DNA from: Actinomadura violacea
GTDB lineage: Bacteria > Actinomycetota > Actinomycetes > Streptosporangiales > Streptosporangiaceae
Direction of reading: 5' to 3'
Length of the DNA: 64,000 nucleotides
Assembly (NCBI RefSeq): GCF_017573465.1
Contig: NZ_JAGEPF010000001.1
Coordinates: forward strand, 310,001-374,000
Under the pieces are notes generated by a model that was not told the DNA's origin, searched no databases, and saw only the letters and a program-made list of their open reading frames with translations. Positions 25,380 through 34,987 of this stretch are shown piece by piece. The position numbers and the translations under genes are program-made. The stretch's first letter is position 1; every line of letters begins with the position of its first letter.

Positions 25380-26954
25380 ATGCCCGGCATGGTGAAACGT
25401 CCGGTTATGGCGGTGATGGCCGTTGTCATGGCGGCCTCGGTGGCGTCCGCGTGCGGGCAGGGGGACGAGCCCGCCTCCGGCGGGAAGGACGGGTCGCTCA
25501 CGTACGCGATCGGGGACGAGCCGGAGACGTTCAACCCCGGCCTGCAGGACGAGCACACCGACCCGGTGACCGAGCTCGTCTTCCGCGGCCTGACCAGGCA
25601 CGACAAGGACAACAAGGTCGTCCCCGCGCTGGCGAGGTCGTGGACGGTCGCGCCCGACGGCAAGACGTACACGTTCGCGCTGCGGCCGGGCGCGACCTGG
25701 CAGGACGGCAGGCCGTTCACCGCAGACGACGTGAAGTTCACGATCGAGAGCGTCCGCGACGCGGGCGCCGACTCGCCGCTGTCGCGCAACTTCACCATGG
25801 TGAAGTCGGTCGAGACGCCCGACCCGGCGACGGTCAAGCTCGTCCTCGACGAGCCGTTCGCGCCGATGCTCGACGCGGTGTCGATGGGCATGCTGCCCAA
25901 GCACCTGCTGCAAGGGAAGAAGCTCACCGACCCCGGCTTCGGCCGGCACCCCGTCGGCACCGGGCCGTTCACCCTGACCACCTACAAGCACGGCCAGTAC
26001 GCCGAGCTGACCGCCTTCGACGGCTACTACGAGGGCAAGCCCGGCCTGAAGAAGGTCGTCATCAAGTACGTCCCGGACGACTCGGCCCGCCTGATCCAAC
26101 TGCGCAACGGCGAGGTCGACGCCGCGAACCTCGCACCGCAGCAGGCGGGCAAGGCCGGCGGCCACCGGCTGGAGGTGTACCCGACCGCCGACTACCGGGC
26201 GCTCATGTTCAACATGAAGGACGCGGTGTTCACCGACCGCCGGGTCCGGCAGGCGATGAACCACGCCGTCGACCGCGACGCCATCGCCAAGAGCGTCGTC
26301 CTCGGCTACGGCTCCCCGGCGAAGGGGCCGCTGGACGCCGGCCCGTACGCGGCCGCCCCCGGCTTCACGTTCGACCCCGCCAGGACGGCGTCGCTCATGA
26401 AGGACGCCGGGTACGCCAAGAACGGCCAGGGGCTGTGGGCGAAGAACGGCAACACGGTGAAGTTCGAGCTGACCACCTTCGCCGAGGACTCGCTGCGCGT
26501 CGCGATCCTCAACGTGTCCGCGACGCAGCTCAAGCAGCAGGGCTTCGAGGTCGACCCGCGGCCGCGGCCGCGCGACTGGGTGCGCAAGCACTGGGGCGAC
26601 CTGCAGGCCATGGTGGTCGGCTGGGGCACCCCCTATGACCCGGACTCCTCGGTGTACGGGCCGTTCGCCTCGTCGCAGGCGCTCGCCAAGGGCGGCTCCA
26701 ACTACGGCTCCTACAGCAACCCGGCCGCCGACAAGGCGCTGGAGGAGGGCCGCTCCACCCTCGACCCCGCCAAGCGGAAGGCCGCCTACACCGCGTTCCA
26801 GCAGGCGCTCCAGGACGACCCGCCGTTCGTGTGGATCTCCTACCTCAAGACCATCAACGCCGTCCCGAAGAACCTGACCGGGCCCGCGCAGCGCACGCTG
26901 GGCCACCACGGCTACGGGTTCTTCTGGAACGCCGAGACCTGGCGCTACAACTAG
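25380..26954 (+). CDS. ABC transporter substrate-binding lipoprotein, family 5 (peptide/nickel type)
   Basis: 524 residues from ATG 25380 (GAAGAG 9 bp upstream); ATG 25344 and ATG 25389 are alternatives. The signal peptide MVKRPVMAVMAVVMAASV ends in lipobox VASAC. Family 5 motifs: LTYAIGDEPETFNPGLQDEHTDPVTELVFRGL, WTVAPDGKTYTFALRPGATWQDGRPFTADDVKFTIES, and VRQAMNHAVDRDAIAKSVV. It is the extracytoplasmic receptor for the importer encoded by the next three genes. The family binds peptides, nickel chelates or sugars, and the ligand here is unknown. Confidence 0.9.
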   Translation: MPGMVKRPVMAVMAVVMAASVASACGQGDEPASGGKDGSLTYAIGDEPETFNPGLQDEHTDPVTELVFRGLTRHDKDNKVVPALARSWTVAPDGKTYTFALRPGATWQDGRPFTADDVKFTIESVRDAGADSPLSRNFTMVKSVETPDPATVKLVLDEPFAPMLDAVSMGMLPKHLLQGKKLTDPGFGRHPVGTGPFTLTTYKHGQYAELTAFDGYYEGKPGLKKVVIKYVPDDSARLIQLRNGEVDAANLAPQQAGKAGGHRLEVYPTADYRALMFNMKDAVFTDRRVRQAMNHAVDRDAIAKSVVLGYGSPAKGPLDAGPYAAAPGFTFDPARTASLMKDAGYAKNGQGLWAKNGNTVKFELTTFAEDSLRVAILNVSATQLKQQGFEVDPRPRPRDWVRKHWGDLQAMVVGWGTPYDPDSSVYGPFASSQALAKGGSNYGSYSNPAADKALEEGRSTLDPAKRKAAYTAFQQALQDDPPFVWISYLKTINAVPKNLTGPAQRTLGHHGYGFFWNAETWRYN

Positions 26955-27938
26955 ATGCCGCTGCGTATTCTCCGCCGGCCGGCGACGGCGGCGCTGGTCG
27001 TCGCCGCCCTGTCGGCGGTCTGCTTCGGGCTCCTGGACGCCGCGCCCGGCGACCCGGCCGCGTCCGTGCTGGAGTCGCGGTCGGGCGGGCGCCCGCCGTC
27101 CCCGGCGGCGGTCGCCGAGCTGCGCGGGGAGATGGGCCTCGACGACCCGCCGCCCGTCCGGTACTGGCGGTGGGCGTCGCACGCCGTCCGCGGCGACCTC
27201 GGCACCTCGTACATGTCGGGACGGCCCGTCACCGACACGCTCGGCGACACCGTCCCGTGGACGCTGCTGCTCACCGCCGCCGCGATCCTGCTGAGCTTCA
27301 CCGCCGCCCTCGCCGTCGGGCTCGTCGCGGCGCTCACCCGGCGGGCGTGGCTGCGCCGCGGCATCGACCTCCTGCTGTTCGCGATGGGCGGCATGCCGGG
27401 GTTCGTCGTCGCGCTGCTGCTGCTGTACGCGTTCGCGGCGGCGACGCACCTGATGCCGTCCGGCGGGGTCAGCCGCCCCGGCGAGCCCGTCACCGCGTAC
27501 GGGCTGCTCGCGCACCTGGCGCTGCCGGCGTGCGCGCTCGCGTTCGGCCACCACTTCGGCGTGTACGTGCGGCTCGTGGAGAACGGCGTCGGACGGCTCC
27601 GGGACGCGCCGCACGTGCAGAACGCCCGCGTCCGCGGCCTGCCCCGCCGGACGGTCGTCGCCCGGCACCTGATGCGGCCCGGGCTCGTGCCGTTCACCGC
27701 CCGGCTCGGCGTCGGCGTCGGGACGCTGATCGCCGGCGTCTACGCCACCGAGGTGATCTTCTCCTGGCCCGGCATGGGCCGCGAGGCGATCACCGCCGCG
27801 CGCGCCCAGGACTACCCGCTGCTCATCGCCATCGTGCTGGTCACCGGCCTCATCGTGATCGCCGCGAACCTGGCCGCCGAGCTGATCGTCGCGGCGCTGG
27901 ACCCCCGCGCCCGGACGGGACGTGCCGATGCCGCCTGA
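26955..27938 (+). CDS. ABC transporter permease, DppB/NikB type
   Basis: 327 residues from ATG 26955, immediately after the binding-protein stop. It shows the first membrane span VVAALSAVCFGLLDAAPGDPA, the segment RGDLGTSYMSGRPVTDTLGDT, and the EAA loop NARVRGLPRRTVVARHLMRPGLVPFTARLG. It forms the importer channel with the 27928 product. Its end overlaps the next gene by 11 bases. Confidence 0.9.
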   Translation: MPLRILRRPATAALVVAALSAVCFGLLDAAPGDPAASVLESRSGGRPPSPAAVAELRGEMGLDDPPPVRYWRWASHAVRGDLGTSYMSGRPVTDTLGDTVPWTLLLTAAAILLSFTAALAVGLVAALTRRAWLRRGIDLLLFAMGGMPGFVVALLLLYAFAAATHLMPSGGVSRPGEPVTAYGLLAHLALPACALAFGHHFGVYVRLVENGVGRLRDAPHVQNARVRGLPRRTVVARHLMRPGLVPFTARLGVGVGTLIAGVYATEVIFSWPGMGREAITAARAQDYPLLIAIVLVTGLIVIAANLAAELIVAALDPRARTGRADAA

Positions 27939-28812
27939 CGCCCCCGCCCCCACCCCCGCCGCGACCCGCGTGCGCGGGCTGCTCGCCGTCCGGCTGCGGC
28001 CCCGGCGGCCCGCGCTGATCGCCGCCGTCGCGGTGCTCGCCGCGCTCGCGCTGCTCGCCGTCCTCGCGCCGCTGTTCACCTCCCTCGACCCGGTCGCCAC
28101 CGACACGTCCGCGACGTCGCTGAAGCCCGGCTCGCCCGGCCACCCGCTCGGCACCGACCTGCTCGGCCGCGACCTGTGGACCCGGATGCTCTACGGCGCC
28201 CGCACGTCCCTGCTCGTCGGGCTGACCGCCGCCGCGATCACGGTCGGGCTCGGGCTGCTCATCGGCGGGCTCGCCGCGATCGCGCCGCGCTGGCTCGACG
28301 GCCTCATCGCCCGCACCGCCGACGTGCTGCTCGCCCTGCCGCTGCTGGTCATCGTGCTCGCGCTCGCCGCCGTCGCGGGCCCGTCCCTCGGCCTCGTCGT
28401 CGCCGCGATCGCGCTGACCAGCTGGATGCCGGTCGCGCTGATCGTCCGCGCGGAGCTGCGCAGCCGCCGCGAGCGCCTCTACGTCCGCGCCGCCTACGCG
28501 CTCGGCCTGTCCCGGTGGCAGGTGATGTGGCGGCACCTGCTGCCCGGCGCGCTGCCGCCCGTCGCGTCCATCGCCGCGTTCGAGGTCGGGCACGCCGTGC
28601 TGACCGAGTCGACGCTCAGCTTCCTCGGCCTCGGCGTCCCGCCGAACCGGCCGAGCTGGGGCAACCTGCTCACCGAGGCGCAGTCGCACCTGCTCACCGG
28701 CGAGTGGTACACCGTCGCGATCCCCGCGGCCGCCGTGGTCGCCACGATCATCGCGGTCAACGTCGTCGCCGGCGCGGTCGCCGGCCCCTCCGGTGAAGGC
28801 AGGACATGGTGA
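27928..28812 (+). CDS. ABC transporter permease, DppC/NikC type
   Basis: 294 residues from ATG 27928, chosen because GGGA lies 7 bp upstream; GTG 27922 is in frame. Motifs include GHPLGTDLLGRDLWTRMLYGARTSLLVGL and the EAA loop RAAYALGLSRWQVMWRHLLPGALPPV. The ending TESTLSFLGLGVPPNRPSWGNLL is the standard DppC closing region. It overlaps both neighbours, which supports one operon. Confidence 0.9.
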   Translation: MPPDAPAPTPAATRVRGLLAVRLRPRRPALIAAVAVLAALALLAVLAPLFTSLDPVATDTSATSLKPGSPGHPLGTDLLGRDLWTRMLYGARTSLLVGLTAAAITVGLGLLIGGLAAIAPRWLDGLIARTADVLLALPLLVIVLALAAVAGPSLGLVVAAIALTSWMPVALIVRAELRSRRERLYVRAAYALGLSRWQVMWRHLLPGALPPVASIAAFEVGHAVLTESTLSFLGLGVPPNRPSWGNLLTEAQSHLLTGEWYTVAIPAAAVVATIIAVNVVAGAVAGPSGEGRTW

Positions 28813-30302
28813 CCGCTGGACCCACCGCCACCGACCCCACCACCACTGGGCTCACCGTGTCCGGGCTCACCGTGGACGTGCCTGGACGCCGCGTCGTCCA
28901 CGGCGTCGACCTCGCCGTTCCCGCCGGGCGCGTCCTCGCGCTCGTCGGGCCGAGCGGCAGCGGCAAGACCCTCACCGCCCGCGCCATCGCCGGCCTGCAG
29001 CCACACGGCGGGACCGTCCTGGTCGGCGGCCGCGCCCCCCTGCGCGGGCGCGACGTCGGGTACGCGTTCCAGGACGCGCTCGCCTCGCTCAACCCGACCG
29101 TCACCGTCCGGCGGCACCTCACCGAGACAGTCAAGGCGCACGGCACCGGCGACCCCGGCACCGCGCTGGCCCGCTTCGGCCTCGACCCGGGGCTGGCCGC
29201 CGCGCACCCCTTCGAGCTGTCCGGCGGGCAGGCGCAGCGCGTCGCGCTCGCGCTCGCCACCGTGCACGAACCGCCCGTCCTCATCGCCGACGAGGTCACC
29301 ACCGCGCTGGACCCCGTCACCCAGGCGACCGTGCTCGACCTCGTCCGCGCCCAGGCCCGCGACCGGGCCGTCCTGCTCATCACCCACGACCTGACCGCCG
29401 CCGCGCGCTGGGCCGACGACATCGCCGTGATGCGCGACGGACGCATCGTCGAGCACGGGCCCGCCGAGCGGATCCTCGGCGATCCGGAGAGCGACCTGGC
29501 GCGGGAACTGGTCGCCGCCGCCACCGCCGAAGTCCCTCCGGTCGGCGAGGCCGCGGCGGTGGGGGAGGGCGAAGCCGTCTCCGTCCGGGGACTGCGGCGC
29601 GTCCTGCGGTCCCGGCGCCGCACGACCGTCGCGCTCGACGGCGCCGACCTGGCCGTCCGCCCCGGCGAGGCCGTCGCGATCGTCGGCCGCAGCGGGTCCG
29701 GCAAGTCCACGCTCGTCGGCGCCCTCGCCGCCCTCGACCGCCCTGACGGCGGCTCGGTGCTGCGCGGCGGCGCGGACGTCTGGGCGCTGCGCGACCGCGA
29801 GCGGCGCGCCGTCCGGCGCCGCACCGGCCTGGTCTTCCAGGACCCGCTCGCCTCCTTCGACCCCCGGCACACCGTCCGGCAGGCCATCGCGGAGGCCGGC
29901 CCCTACGACGACGACCTGCTGCGCTACGTCGGCCTCGACCCCGCCATGGCGGCGCGCCGCCCCGGCACCCTGTCCGGCGGCGAGTGCCAGCGCGTCGCGA
30001 TCGCCCGCGCGCTCGCGCAGAAACCCGACGTGCTGCTCGCCGACGAGCCCACCAGCGGACTCGACGTCCTCACCGAGCAGCGCGTCCTGCGGCTGCTGAC
30101 CGCGCTGCGCCGCGACCACCGCATCACGATCGCGCTGGTCACCCACGACCTGCGCGTCGCCCGCCGCGTCGCCGACCGCGTCGTCGTCCTGCACGCCGGA
30201 CGGATCGTCGAGGACCTGCCCGCGCACGCCCTCGACTCGGCGAGCCACCCCGAGACGAGGCGGCTCCTGGACGCCACCGCCCTCACCGGAAAGTGGGCCT
30301 AG
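28806..30302 (+). CDS. Fused dual ABC ATPase for the second peptide/nickel-type importer
   Basis: 498 residues with two cassettes. The first has Walker A GPSGSGKT, signature LSGGQAQR and Walker B VLIADEVTTALD. The second has GRSGSGKS, LSGGECQR and VLLADEPTSGLD. It is shorter than the 5949 fusion, with a compact linker of about 35 residues. Both sites keep the catalytic Glu. RBS GGCAGGA precedes ATG 28806. The operon 25380-30302 duplicates the architecture of the importer in the sulfur locus but is not its close copy. Confidence 0.9.
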   Translation: MVTAGPTATDPTTTGLTVSGLTVDVPGRRVVHGVDLAVPAGRVLALVGPSGSGKTLTARAIAGLQPHGGTVLVGGRAPLRGRDVGYAFQDALASLNPTVTVRRHLTETVKAHGTGDPGTALARFGLDPGLAAAHPFELSGGQAQRVALALATVHEPPVLIADEVTTALDPVTQATVLDLVRAQARDRAVLLITHDLTAAARWADDIAVMRDGRIVEHGPAERILGDPESDLARELVAAATAEVPPVGEAAAVGEGEAVSVRGLRRVLRSRRRTTVALDGADLAVRPGEAVAIVGRSGSGKSTLVGALAALDRPDGGSVLRGGADVWALRDRERRAVRRRTGLVFQDPLASFDPRHTVRQAIAEAGPYDDDLLRYVGLDPAMAARRPGTLSGGECQRVAIARALAQKPDVLLADEPTSGLDVLTEQRVLRLLTALRRDHRITIALVTHDLRVARRVADRVVVLHAGRIVEDLPAHALDSASHPETRRLLDATALTGKWA

Positions 30303-30420
30303 CACTACCCCCATTGGCGTCCTGCCCCTACGGCCCCCGGGGCGGCTCCGGCCGGAACATGAATGGCATCAGCCGCCGGGAAGGCTCCCGGCTCCGGCCG
30401 CACCAGGGAGTGATGGACAG

Positions 30421-33237
30421 ATGAGCGGGTCCAGGACGCGAACGACGGCGCTGTGCGCCGCACTCGCCCTTGCCGGGACGATCCTTCCCACCATGCCGGC
30501 GCACGCCTTTTCCGCGCCCCGGGCTTCGGTGCAGAAGATCCAGCCGTCCGGCACCACGGAACTGACCTCCGGATGGGCGATCCGGTCGTCCGCCGACACC
30601 GGTGACACCGGCGCGGAGATCTCCAAGCCGGGCTACTCCACGAAGGGCTGGCTGCCGCTTTCCCGGCCCGAGACGCTGATGGCGGGCCTGCTGGAGAACG
30701 GCAAGTACCCGAACATCTTCCACAACGACAACATGGCGAAGGTGCCGGCCAAGCAGTTCGACGTGAACTGGTGGTACCGCGAGCAGCTCACCGTCCACCC
30801 CCGCAAGGACGGGCGGACGTTCCTGGTGATGAACGGCGTCTCCGGAAAGGCCGACCTCTGGGTCAACGGCACCAAGATCGCCGCGGGTGCGCAGTTCCAG
30901 GGGTCGTACGCGCGCCTCGAATACGACATCACGCCGTACGTCCGGGACGGCGCGAACGCGATCGCCCTCGACGTCTCCCGCAACGACTCCGACATCACCA
31001 AGTTCGACAAGCCCATGCGGTACCTGACCCAGAACCAGGTCGACTGGAACCCGATGGCGCCCGACCAGAACACCGGGCTGCAGTACGCGCCGCAGATCGT
31101 CCAGGAGGGCCCGGTCTCGGTCCGCAACGCGCACGTCCTGCAGGACGACGCCGCCGACCTGTCCACCGCCGACCTCACCGTCAAGGCCGACGTGCGCAAC
31201 AACACCGCGTCAGCGCAGCGGGTGACGGTGGCCGGCACGGTCACGCACGGCTCCACCCGCATCGCCTGCAGGACGACGGTCACGGTGCCCGCCCGCGCGA
31301 CCCGCACCGTCACGATCACCAAGGCGGACTGCCCCGGCCTGCACCTCAGGCACCCGGCCGTGTGGTGGCCGTACCAGATGGGCGACCAGCCGATGTACCA
31401 CCTCGCGCTGAACGCGTCCGCCGGCGGGACGGTCTCCAGCACCGCCGCCGAGGACTTCGGCATCCGCACCGTCACCTCGCGGCTCACCAAGCCCGTCCCC
31501 GGCAAGACGCACGGCAAGAACGGCTACCGGCAGTTCATCGTCAACGGGAAGCCGCTCGTCATCCGCGGCGCCGGATGGTCGCCCGACCTGTTCCTGCGCT
31601 ACTCGCGGAGCAACATCGCCGACCAGGTCTCCTACATTCGCAACATGGGCCTCAACGCCGTCCGGTTCGAGGGCAACTTCCCGCCGGACGACATGTTCGC
31701 CCAGCTCGACCGGGCCGGCGTCCTCGCGATGCCGGGCTGGCAGTGCTGCGCCCTCTGGGAGGGCGAGTCGTCCACCTGGACGGACGAGGTGAAGGCCAAC
31801 GCGTCCAACCAGGCCCGCGCCATGGCGGAGCGGCTGCGCGACCACCCGAGCGTCTTCACCTTCTTCCAGGGCAGCGACAACGCCCCCGACGCCGAGAAGG
31901 AAGCCCTTTTCCTGAAGGCTTTCAAGGAGGCCGACTTCCGGCTGCCGCAGGTCGCCGCAGCCGAGTACAAGTCGTCGCCGAAGCTCGGCCCGGCGGGCAC
32001 GAAGGAGGGCGGCTACAACTACTTCCCGCCGAACGCCCTGTGGAACAACAAGCGCGAGACCGTCAACACCAAGGACCCGTCGCTCAGCATGACCGGCAGC
32101 GCCTGGGGATTCGACACCGAGGTCAGCACCGGCAACACCATCCCGACGCAGGACTCGCTGAACCGCTTCCTGCCCCCGGGCGAGCAGAAGAAGATCTGGG
32201 ACCCGGCCACCGCGAAGGGCCAGACCGCCGGCCAGGACATGTACCACACGTTCCTCTACGCCGACTACACGCGCCTTTCCCGGATGGGCGTCTACAACAC
32301 CCCGCTGTGGCACCGGTACGGCCCGTGGAAGGACGCCGGCTCGTACCAGAAGACCGTCCAGCTCGGTGAATACGAGGTCACCCGCGCGCAGTTCGAGTCG
32401 TACATCGGCAACTCCACCGACAAGGCCAACCCCAGCACCGGGATCATCTACTGGATGCTGAACAAGGCGTGGCCGTCGCTCCAGTGGAGCATGTACGGCT
32501 CCGACTTCGACCAGCCCGGCGTCTACTTCGGCGCCAAGAAGGCCAACGAGCCGGTGCACATCATGTACTCCTACGCCGACGGCTCCATCAAGGCCGCCAA
32601 CCTCACCGGCGCCCGCCAGGACGGCCTGCGCGCCACCGCCCAGATCATCGACCTCGACGGCAAGGTCCGCGCCACCGCGAGCGCCCCCGTCGGCGCGCTG
32701 GGCAGCCAGGACGTCCGGACCGTCCTGCACCCGAAGGTCCCCGCCGGGATCTCCAAGACCTACTTCGAGAAGCTCACCCTCACCCGCGGCTCCGAGGTCG
32801 TCAGCCGCAACGTCTACTGGCTGTCCACCAAGGCCGACCAGGTCGACTGGCCGAAGACCCACGCGCCCGGCAAGTACACCCCGTCCAACGGCTTCGCGGT
32901 CTTCCAGAAGGACGGCTACGCCGACCTCACCGGCCTGCGCTCCCTCAAGCCCGCCGACATCAAGGTCGACGCGACCACCCGCCGCGAGGGCGGCGACATG
33001 GTGACCACCGTGACCGTCCGCAACACCGGCCACGGCGGCACCCCGGCCCTGTCCACCCGCGCCGACCTGTTCGCCGGCGGCGAGCAGGTGCTGCCGATCC
33101 GCTGGAGCGACAACGACATCACGCTCTGGCCGGGCGAGCAGCAGACCATCACCGCCCGCTACTCCGCCACGTCCGGCAAGCCCGACGTCCGCGTCAACGG
33201 CTTCAACGTCCCCACCCAGACCCACCCCACCCGCTGA
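30421..33237 (+). CDS. Secreted glycoside hydrolase family 2, exo-beta-D-glucosaminidase-like
   Basis: 938 residues. A signal peptide is visible (LCAALALAGTILPTMPAHAF). The GH2 order follows: jelly-roll sugar-binding domain about 45-235 (WWYREQ, DLWVNG), immunoglobulin-like domain, TIM barrel from about 350 (VIRGAGWSPDLFLRYS, NAVRFEGNFPPDD), and C-terminal beta domains. In the barrel, Asp486 of FFQGSDNAPD and Glu567 of WGFDTEVS match the acid/base Asp and nucleophile Glu of CsxA-type exo-glucosaminidases. It would release glucosamine from chitosan outside the cell. Another beta-glycoside specificity is possible. A hairpin terminator follows directly. Confidence 0.85.
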   Translation: MSGSRTRTTALCAALALAGTILPTMPAHAFSAPRASVQKIQPSGTTELTSGWAIRSSADTGDTGAEISKPGYSTKGWLPLSRPETLMAGLLENGKYPNIFHNDNMAKVPAKQFDVNWWYREQLTVHPRKDGRTFLVMNGVSGKADLWVNGTKIAAGAQFQGSYARLEYDITPYVRDGANAIALDVSRNDSDITKFDKPMRYLTQNQVDWNPMAPDQNTGLQYAPQIVQEGPVSVRNAHVLQDDAADLSTADLTVKADVRNNTASAQRVTVAGTVTHGSTRIACRTTVTVPARATRTVTITKADCPGLHLRHPAVWWPYQMGDQPMYHLALNASAGGTVSSTAAEDFGIRTVTSRLTKPVPGKTHGKNGYRQFIVNGKPLVIRGAGWSPDLFLRYSRSNIADQVSYIRNMGLNAVRFEGNFPPDDMFAQLDRAGVLAMPGWQCCALWEGESSTWTDEVKANASNQARAMAERLRDHPSVFTFFQGSDNAPDAEKEALFLKAFKEADFRLPQVAAAEYKSSPKLGPAGTKEGGYNYFPPNALWNNKRETVNTKDPSLSMTGSAWGFDTEVSTGNTIPTQDSLNRFLPPGEQKKIWDPATAKGQTAGQDMYHTFLYADYTRLSRMGVYNTPLWHRYGPWKDAGSYQKTVQLGEYEVTRAQFESYIGNSTDKANPSTGIIYWMLNKAWPSLQWSMYGSDFDQPGVYFGAKKANEPVHIMYSYADGSIKAANLTGARQDGLRATAQIIDLDGKVRATASAPVGALGSQDVRTVLHPKVPAGISKTYFEKLTLTRGSEVVSRNVYWLSTKADQVDWPKTHAPGKYTPSNGFAVFQKDGYADLTGLRSLKPADIKVDATTRREGGDMVTTVTVRNTGHGGTPALSTRADLFAGGEQVLPIRWSDNDITLWPGEQQTITARYSATSGKPDVRVNGFNVPTQTHPTR

Positions 33238-33241
33238 CCCC

Positions 33242-33291
33242 GCACGCGTGAAGGCCGGACGGACTCGCCTCCGTCCGGCCTTCGCGCGTGC
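33242..33291 (+). terminator. 22-bp hairpin terminator after the GH2 gene
   Basis: Arms 33242-33263 and 33270-33291 pair over 22 bp with a single wobble, around a 6-base loop (CTCGCC). It starts 5 bp after the GH2 stop. The stem core is AAGGCCGGACGGA paired with its complement. There is no T-run, as is usual for actinomycete terminators. Confidence 0.85.
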
Positions 33292-33305
33292 GCTGGCCGA
33301 CGCCT

Positions 33306-33334
33306 TTGCGTTGGGGCGGCGGGGCTCGCACACT
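33306..33334 (+). promoter_or_regulatory. Putative promoter of a leaderless TetR gene
   Basis: TTGCGT (33306-33311), 17-bp spacer, CACACT (33329-33334). Transcription would start at or near GTG 33341, which has no convincing Shine-Dalgarno sequence. A leaderless transcript is therefore likely. Calls are by eye. Confidence 0.4.
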
Positions 33335-33340
33335 GGGGGC

Positions 33341-33982
33341 GTGCCAGGAGCCGACACCCGGACCCGCCTGATCGACGTCGCCGAACGGCTGTTCGCGGAG
33401 CGGGGCGTCAACGCCGTGTCGCTGCGCGAGATCGCGGCGGCGGCCGGCCAGCGCAACACCTCCGCCGTCGCCTACCACTTCGGCACGAAGGAGAACCTGG
33501 TCACCGCCATCTACCGGCACCGGCTCGGCCCCACCAACGACGTGCAGCTGCGGCGGCTCGCCGAGCTCGACGACCAGGGGCGCGGCGAGGACCTGCGGGC
33601 GCTCATCGAGGTGTTCGTCCGGCCGATGATCGAGCGGGTGGGCACCCCGGAGCGTCCGAGCTGGTTCCTGCGGTTCGTCGCGAACGCCCTGTACGTGGAG
33701 AAGCTGGCGCCCTACGACCTCGCCGCCGAGGAGTGGACCCGCGCGCTGTTCCAGCTCCACGCGCGCATCAGCGCCTGCGTCGACGACCTGCCCGCGCCGG
33801 TGCGGGCGCACCGGCTGGAGTTCTTCATCGGCCTGCTCCTGCACACGCTGGCCAACCACGAGCGGCACGTCCAGGACGGTCATGGCGCCGCCGACCGGGA
33901 ACTGCTGGCGGCCGACCTGGTGGACGCGGTCGTCGCGGTCCTGACCGCGCCCGTCTCCCCGGCGGCCCGCGACCACCTGTGA
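33341..33982 (+). CDS. TetR family transcriptional regulator
   Basis: 213 residues from GTG 33341. The longer open frame back to 33248 overlaps the upstream terminator and was rejected. The N-terminal HTH is clear: TRTRLIDVAERLFAERGVNAVSLREIAAAAGQRNTSAVAYHFGTKENLVTAIYRHR. The C-terminal ligand domain contains PSWFLRFVANALYVEK and resembles TetR_C domains with a helical pocket. It stands alone between GH2 and the aldo/keto reductase, and its targets are unknown. Confidence 0.87.
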   Translation: MPGADTRTRLIDVAERLFAERGVNAVSLREIAAAAGQRNTSAVAYHFGTKENLVTAIYRHRLGPTNDVQLRRLAELDDQGRGEDLRALIEVFVRPMIERVGTPERPSWFLRFVANALYVEKLAPYDLAAEEWTRALFQLHARISACVDDLPAPVRAHRLEFFIGLLLHTLANHERHVQDGHGAADRELLAADLVDAVVAVLTAPVSPAARDHL

Positions 33983-33997
33983 CCGTCGCGCGTCTCC

Positions 33998-34915
33998 TCA
34001 GGCGGCTCGGCGGTGGAGGGCGTCGAGGGCGGCCAGCGCCTCGCCGGGCAGGCGGATGGCCGCGGCGGCGATGTTCTGCTCCAGGTGGGCGAGGTCGCCG
34101 GTGCCGGGGATCGCCAGGACGTGCGGGCCCTGGTGCAGCGTCCAGGCCAGCCGGATCTGCGCCGGGGACGCCCCGAGCTCCCGCGCGACGGCGCCGACCG
34201 CAGGCTCGTCGTCGCCGCCGGACCGCCCGCCCTCGCGCCGGGTGCCCGCCAGCGAATAGAACGGCACGAACGCGATGCCCTGCTCGCCGCACAAGCGCAG
34301 CATCTGCTCCTGCTCCGCGAAGGCGCCGATGCCGAAGGGGTTCTGGACGCACACGACCGGCGCGATGGCCTGCGCCTCCGCCACATGGTGCGGGCGGACG
34401 TTGGACAGCCCGAGATGCCGGATCAGCCCCGCCCGCCGCATCTCGGCGAGCGCCCCGAACCGTTCGGCGAAGCGGTCGTGGCTCCCGAGGATCCGCAGGT
34501 TGACCAGGTCGAGGTGATCGCGGCCGAGCTGGCGGAGGTTCTCCTCGACCTGGGCGCGCAGCGCCTCGGGCGTCATCGCGTGCTCCGCCCACCGGCCGGA
34601 CGCGTCGCGCGCCGGCCCCACCTTCGTGGCGATCGCCAGGCCGTCCGGGTACGGGGACAGCGCGCTGTTGATCAGCTCGTTCGCCGACCGCAGCGGCGAG
34701 AAGTAGAACGCGGCGGTGTCGATGTGGTTCACGCCGAGCTCGACGGCCCGCCGCAGCACCGCGACCGCCTGCCCGCGGTCGCGCGGCACCGCGTCCGGCA
34801 CCAGCGCCCCGCCGGTCTGCGGCAGCCGCATCGCACCGAAGCCGAGCCGGTTGACTGCCAGGTCACCGAGCCGCCAGGTGCCCGCATCGGCCGCATTGAT
34901 CATGTTCGTGGTCAT
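33998..34915 (-). CDS. Aldo/keto reductase
   Basis: 305 residues from ATG 34915. The (beta/alpha)8 barrel markers are RLGFGAMRLP, GVNHIDTAAFYFSP (catalytic Asp and Tyr), LAIATKVGP (catalytic Lys), LSNVRPHHV and VLAIPGTG. The fourth tetrad residue, usually His in DLxLIH, reads DLVNLR, so it is Arg or otherwise displaced. That is a known variant of some actinobacterial members. It is predicted to reduce carbonyls with NADPH. It is divergent from the ArsR-like gene across a 72-bp gap that holds a palindrome. Confidence 0.85.
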   Translation of the reverse strand: MTTNMINAADAGTWRLGDLAVNRLGFGAMRLPQTGGALVPDAVPRDRGQAVAVLRRAVELGVNHIDTAAFYFSPLRSANELINSALSPYPDGLAIATKVGPARDASGRWAEHAMTPEALRAQVEENLRQLGRDHLDLVNLRILGSHDRFAERFGALAEMRRAGLIRHLGLSNVRPHHVAEAQAIAPVVCVQNPFGIGAFAEQEQMLRLCGEQGIAFVPFYSLAGTRREGGRSGGDDEPAVGAVARELGASPAQIRLAWTLHQGPHVLAIPGTGDLAHLEQNIAAAAIRLPGEALAALDALHRRAA

Positions 34916-34955
34916 GCCGGGAGGATCACGCCCGGCCTACGATGGGCGCCACTGA

Positions 34956-34971
34956 TTCACACATGTGCGAA
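34956..34971. promoter_or_regulatory. Palindromic operator between aldo/keto reductase and ArsR-like gene
   Basis: TTCACACATGTGCGAA is symmetric at 14 of 16 positions. It is centred in the 72-bp divergent gap, 17 bp before the regulator's start and 41 bp before the reductase. It is most simply the autoregulatory site of the adjacent ArsR-like protein, controlling both genes. Confidence 0.55.
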
Positions 34972-34987
34972 ACCTCGGGAGGACGCC

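Noticed and set aside
24952..25380. 142-codon open frame in the LanL-ABC gap
   Set aside because: No RBS, poor codon bias, and low-complexity Arg/Gly end; treated as intergenic.
30318..30346. GC-rich short inverted repeat after the second dual ATPase gene
   Set aside because: Only about five base pairs with a large loop; too weak to call a terminator.
33248..33340. Upstream extension of the TetR gene from 33248
   Set aside because: This stretch is the right part of the GH2 terminator hairpin, and TetR homology begins at GTG 33341.
34013..34987. Long plus-strand extension of the ArsR-like gene
   Set aside because: It is antisense to the aldo/keto reductase and would run through the operator; homology starts at about 34988.
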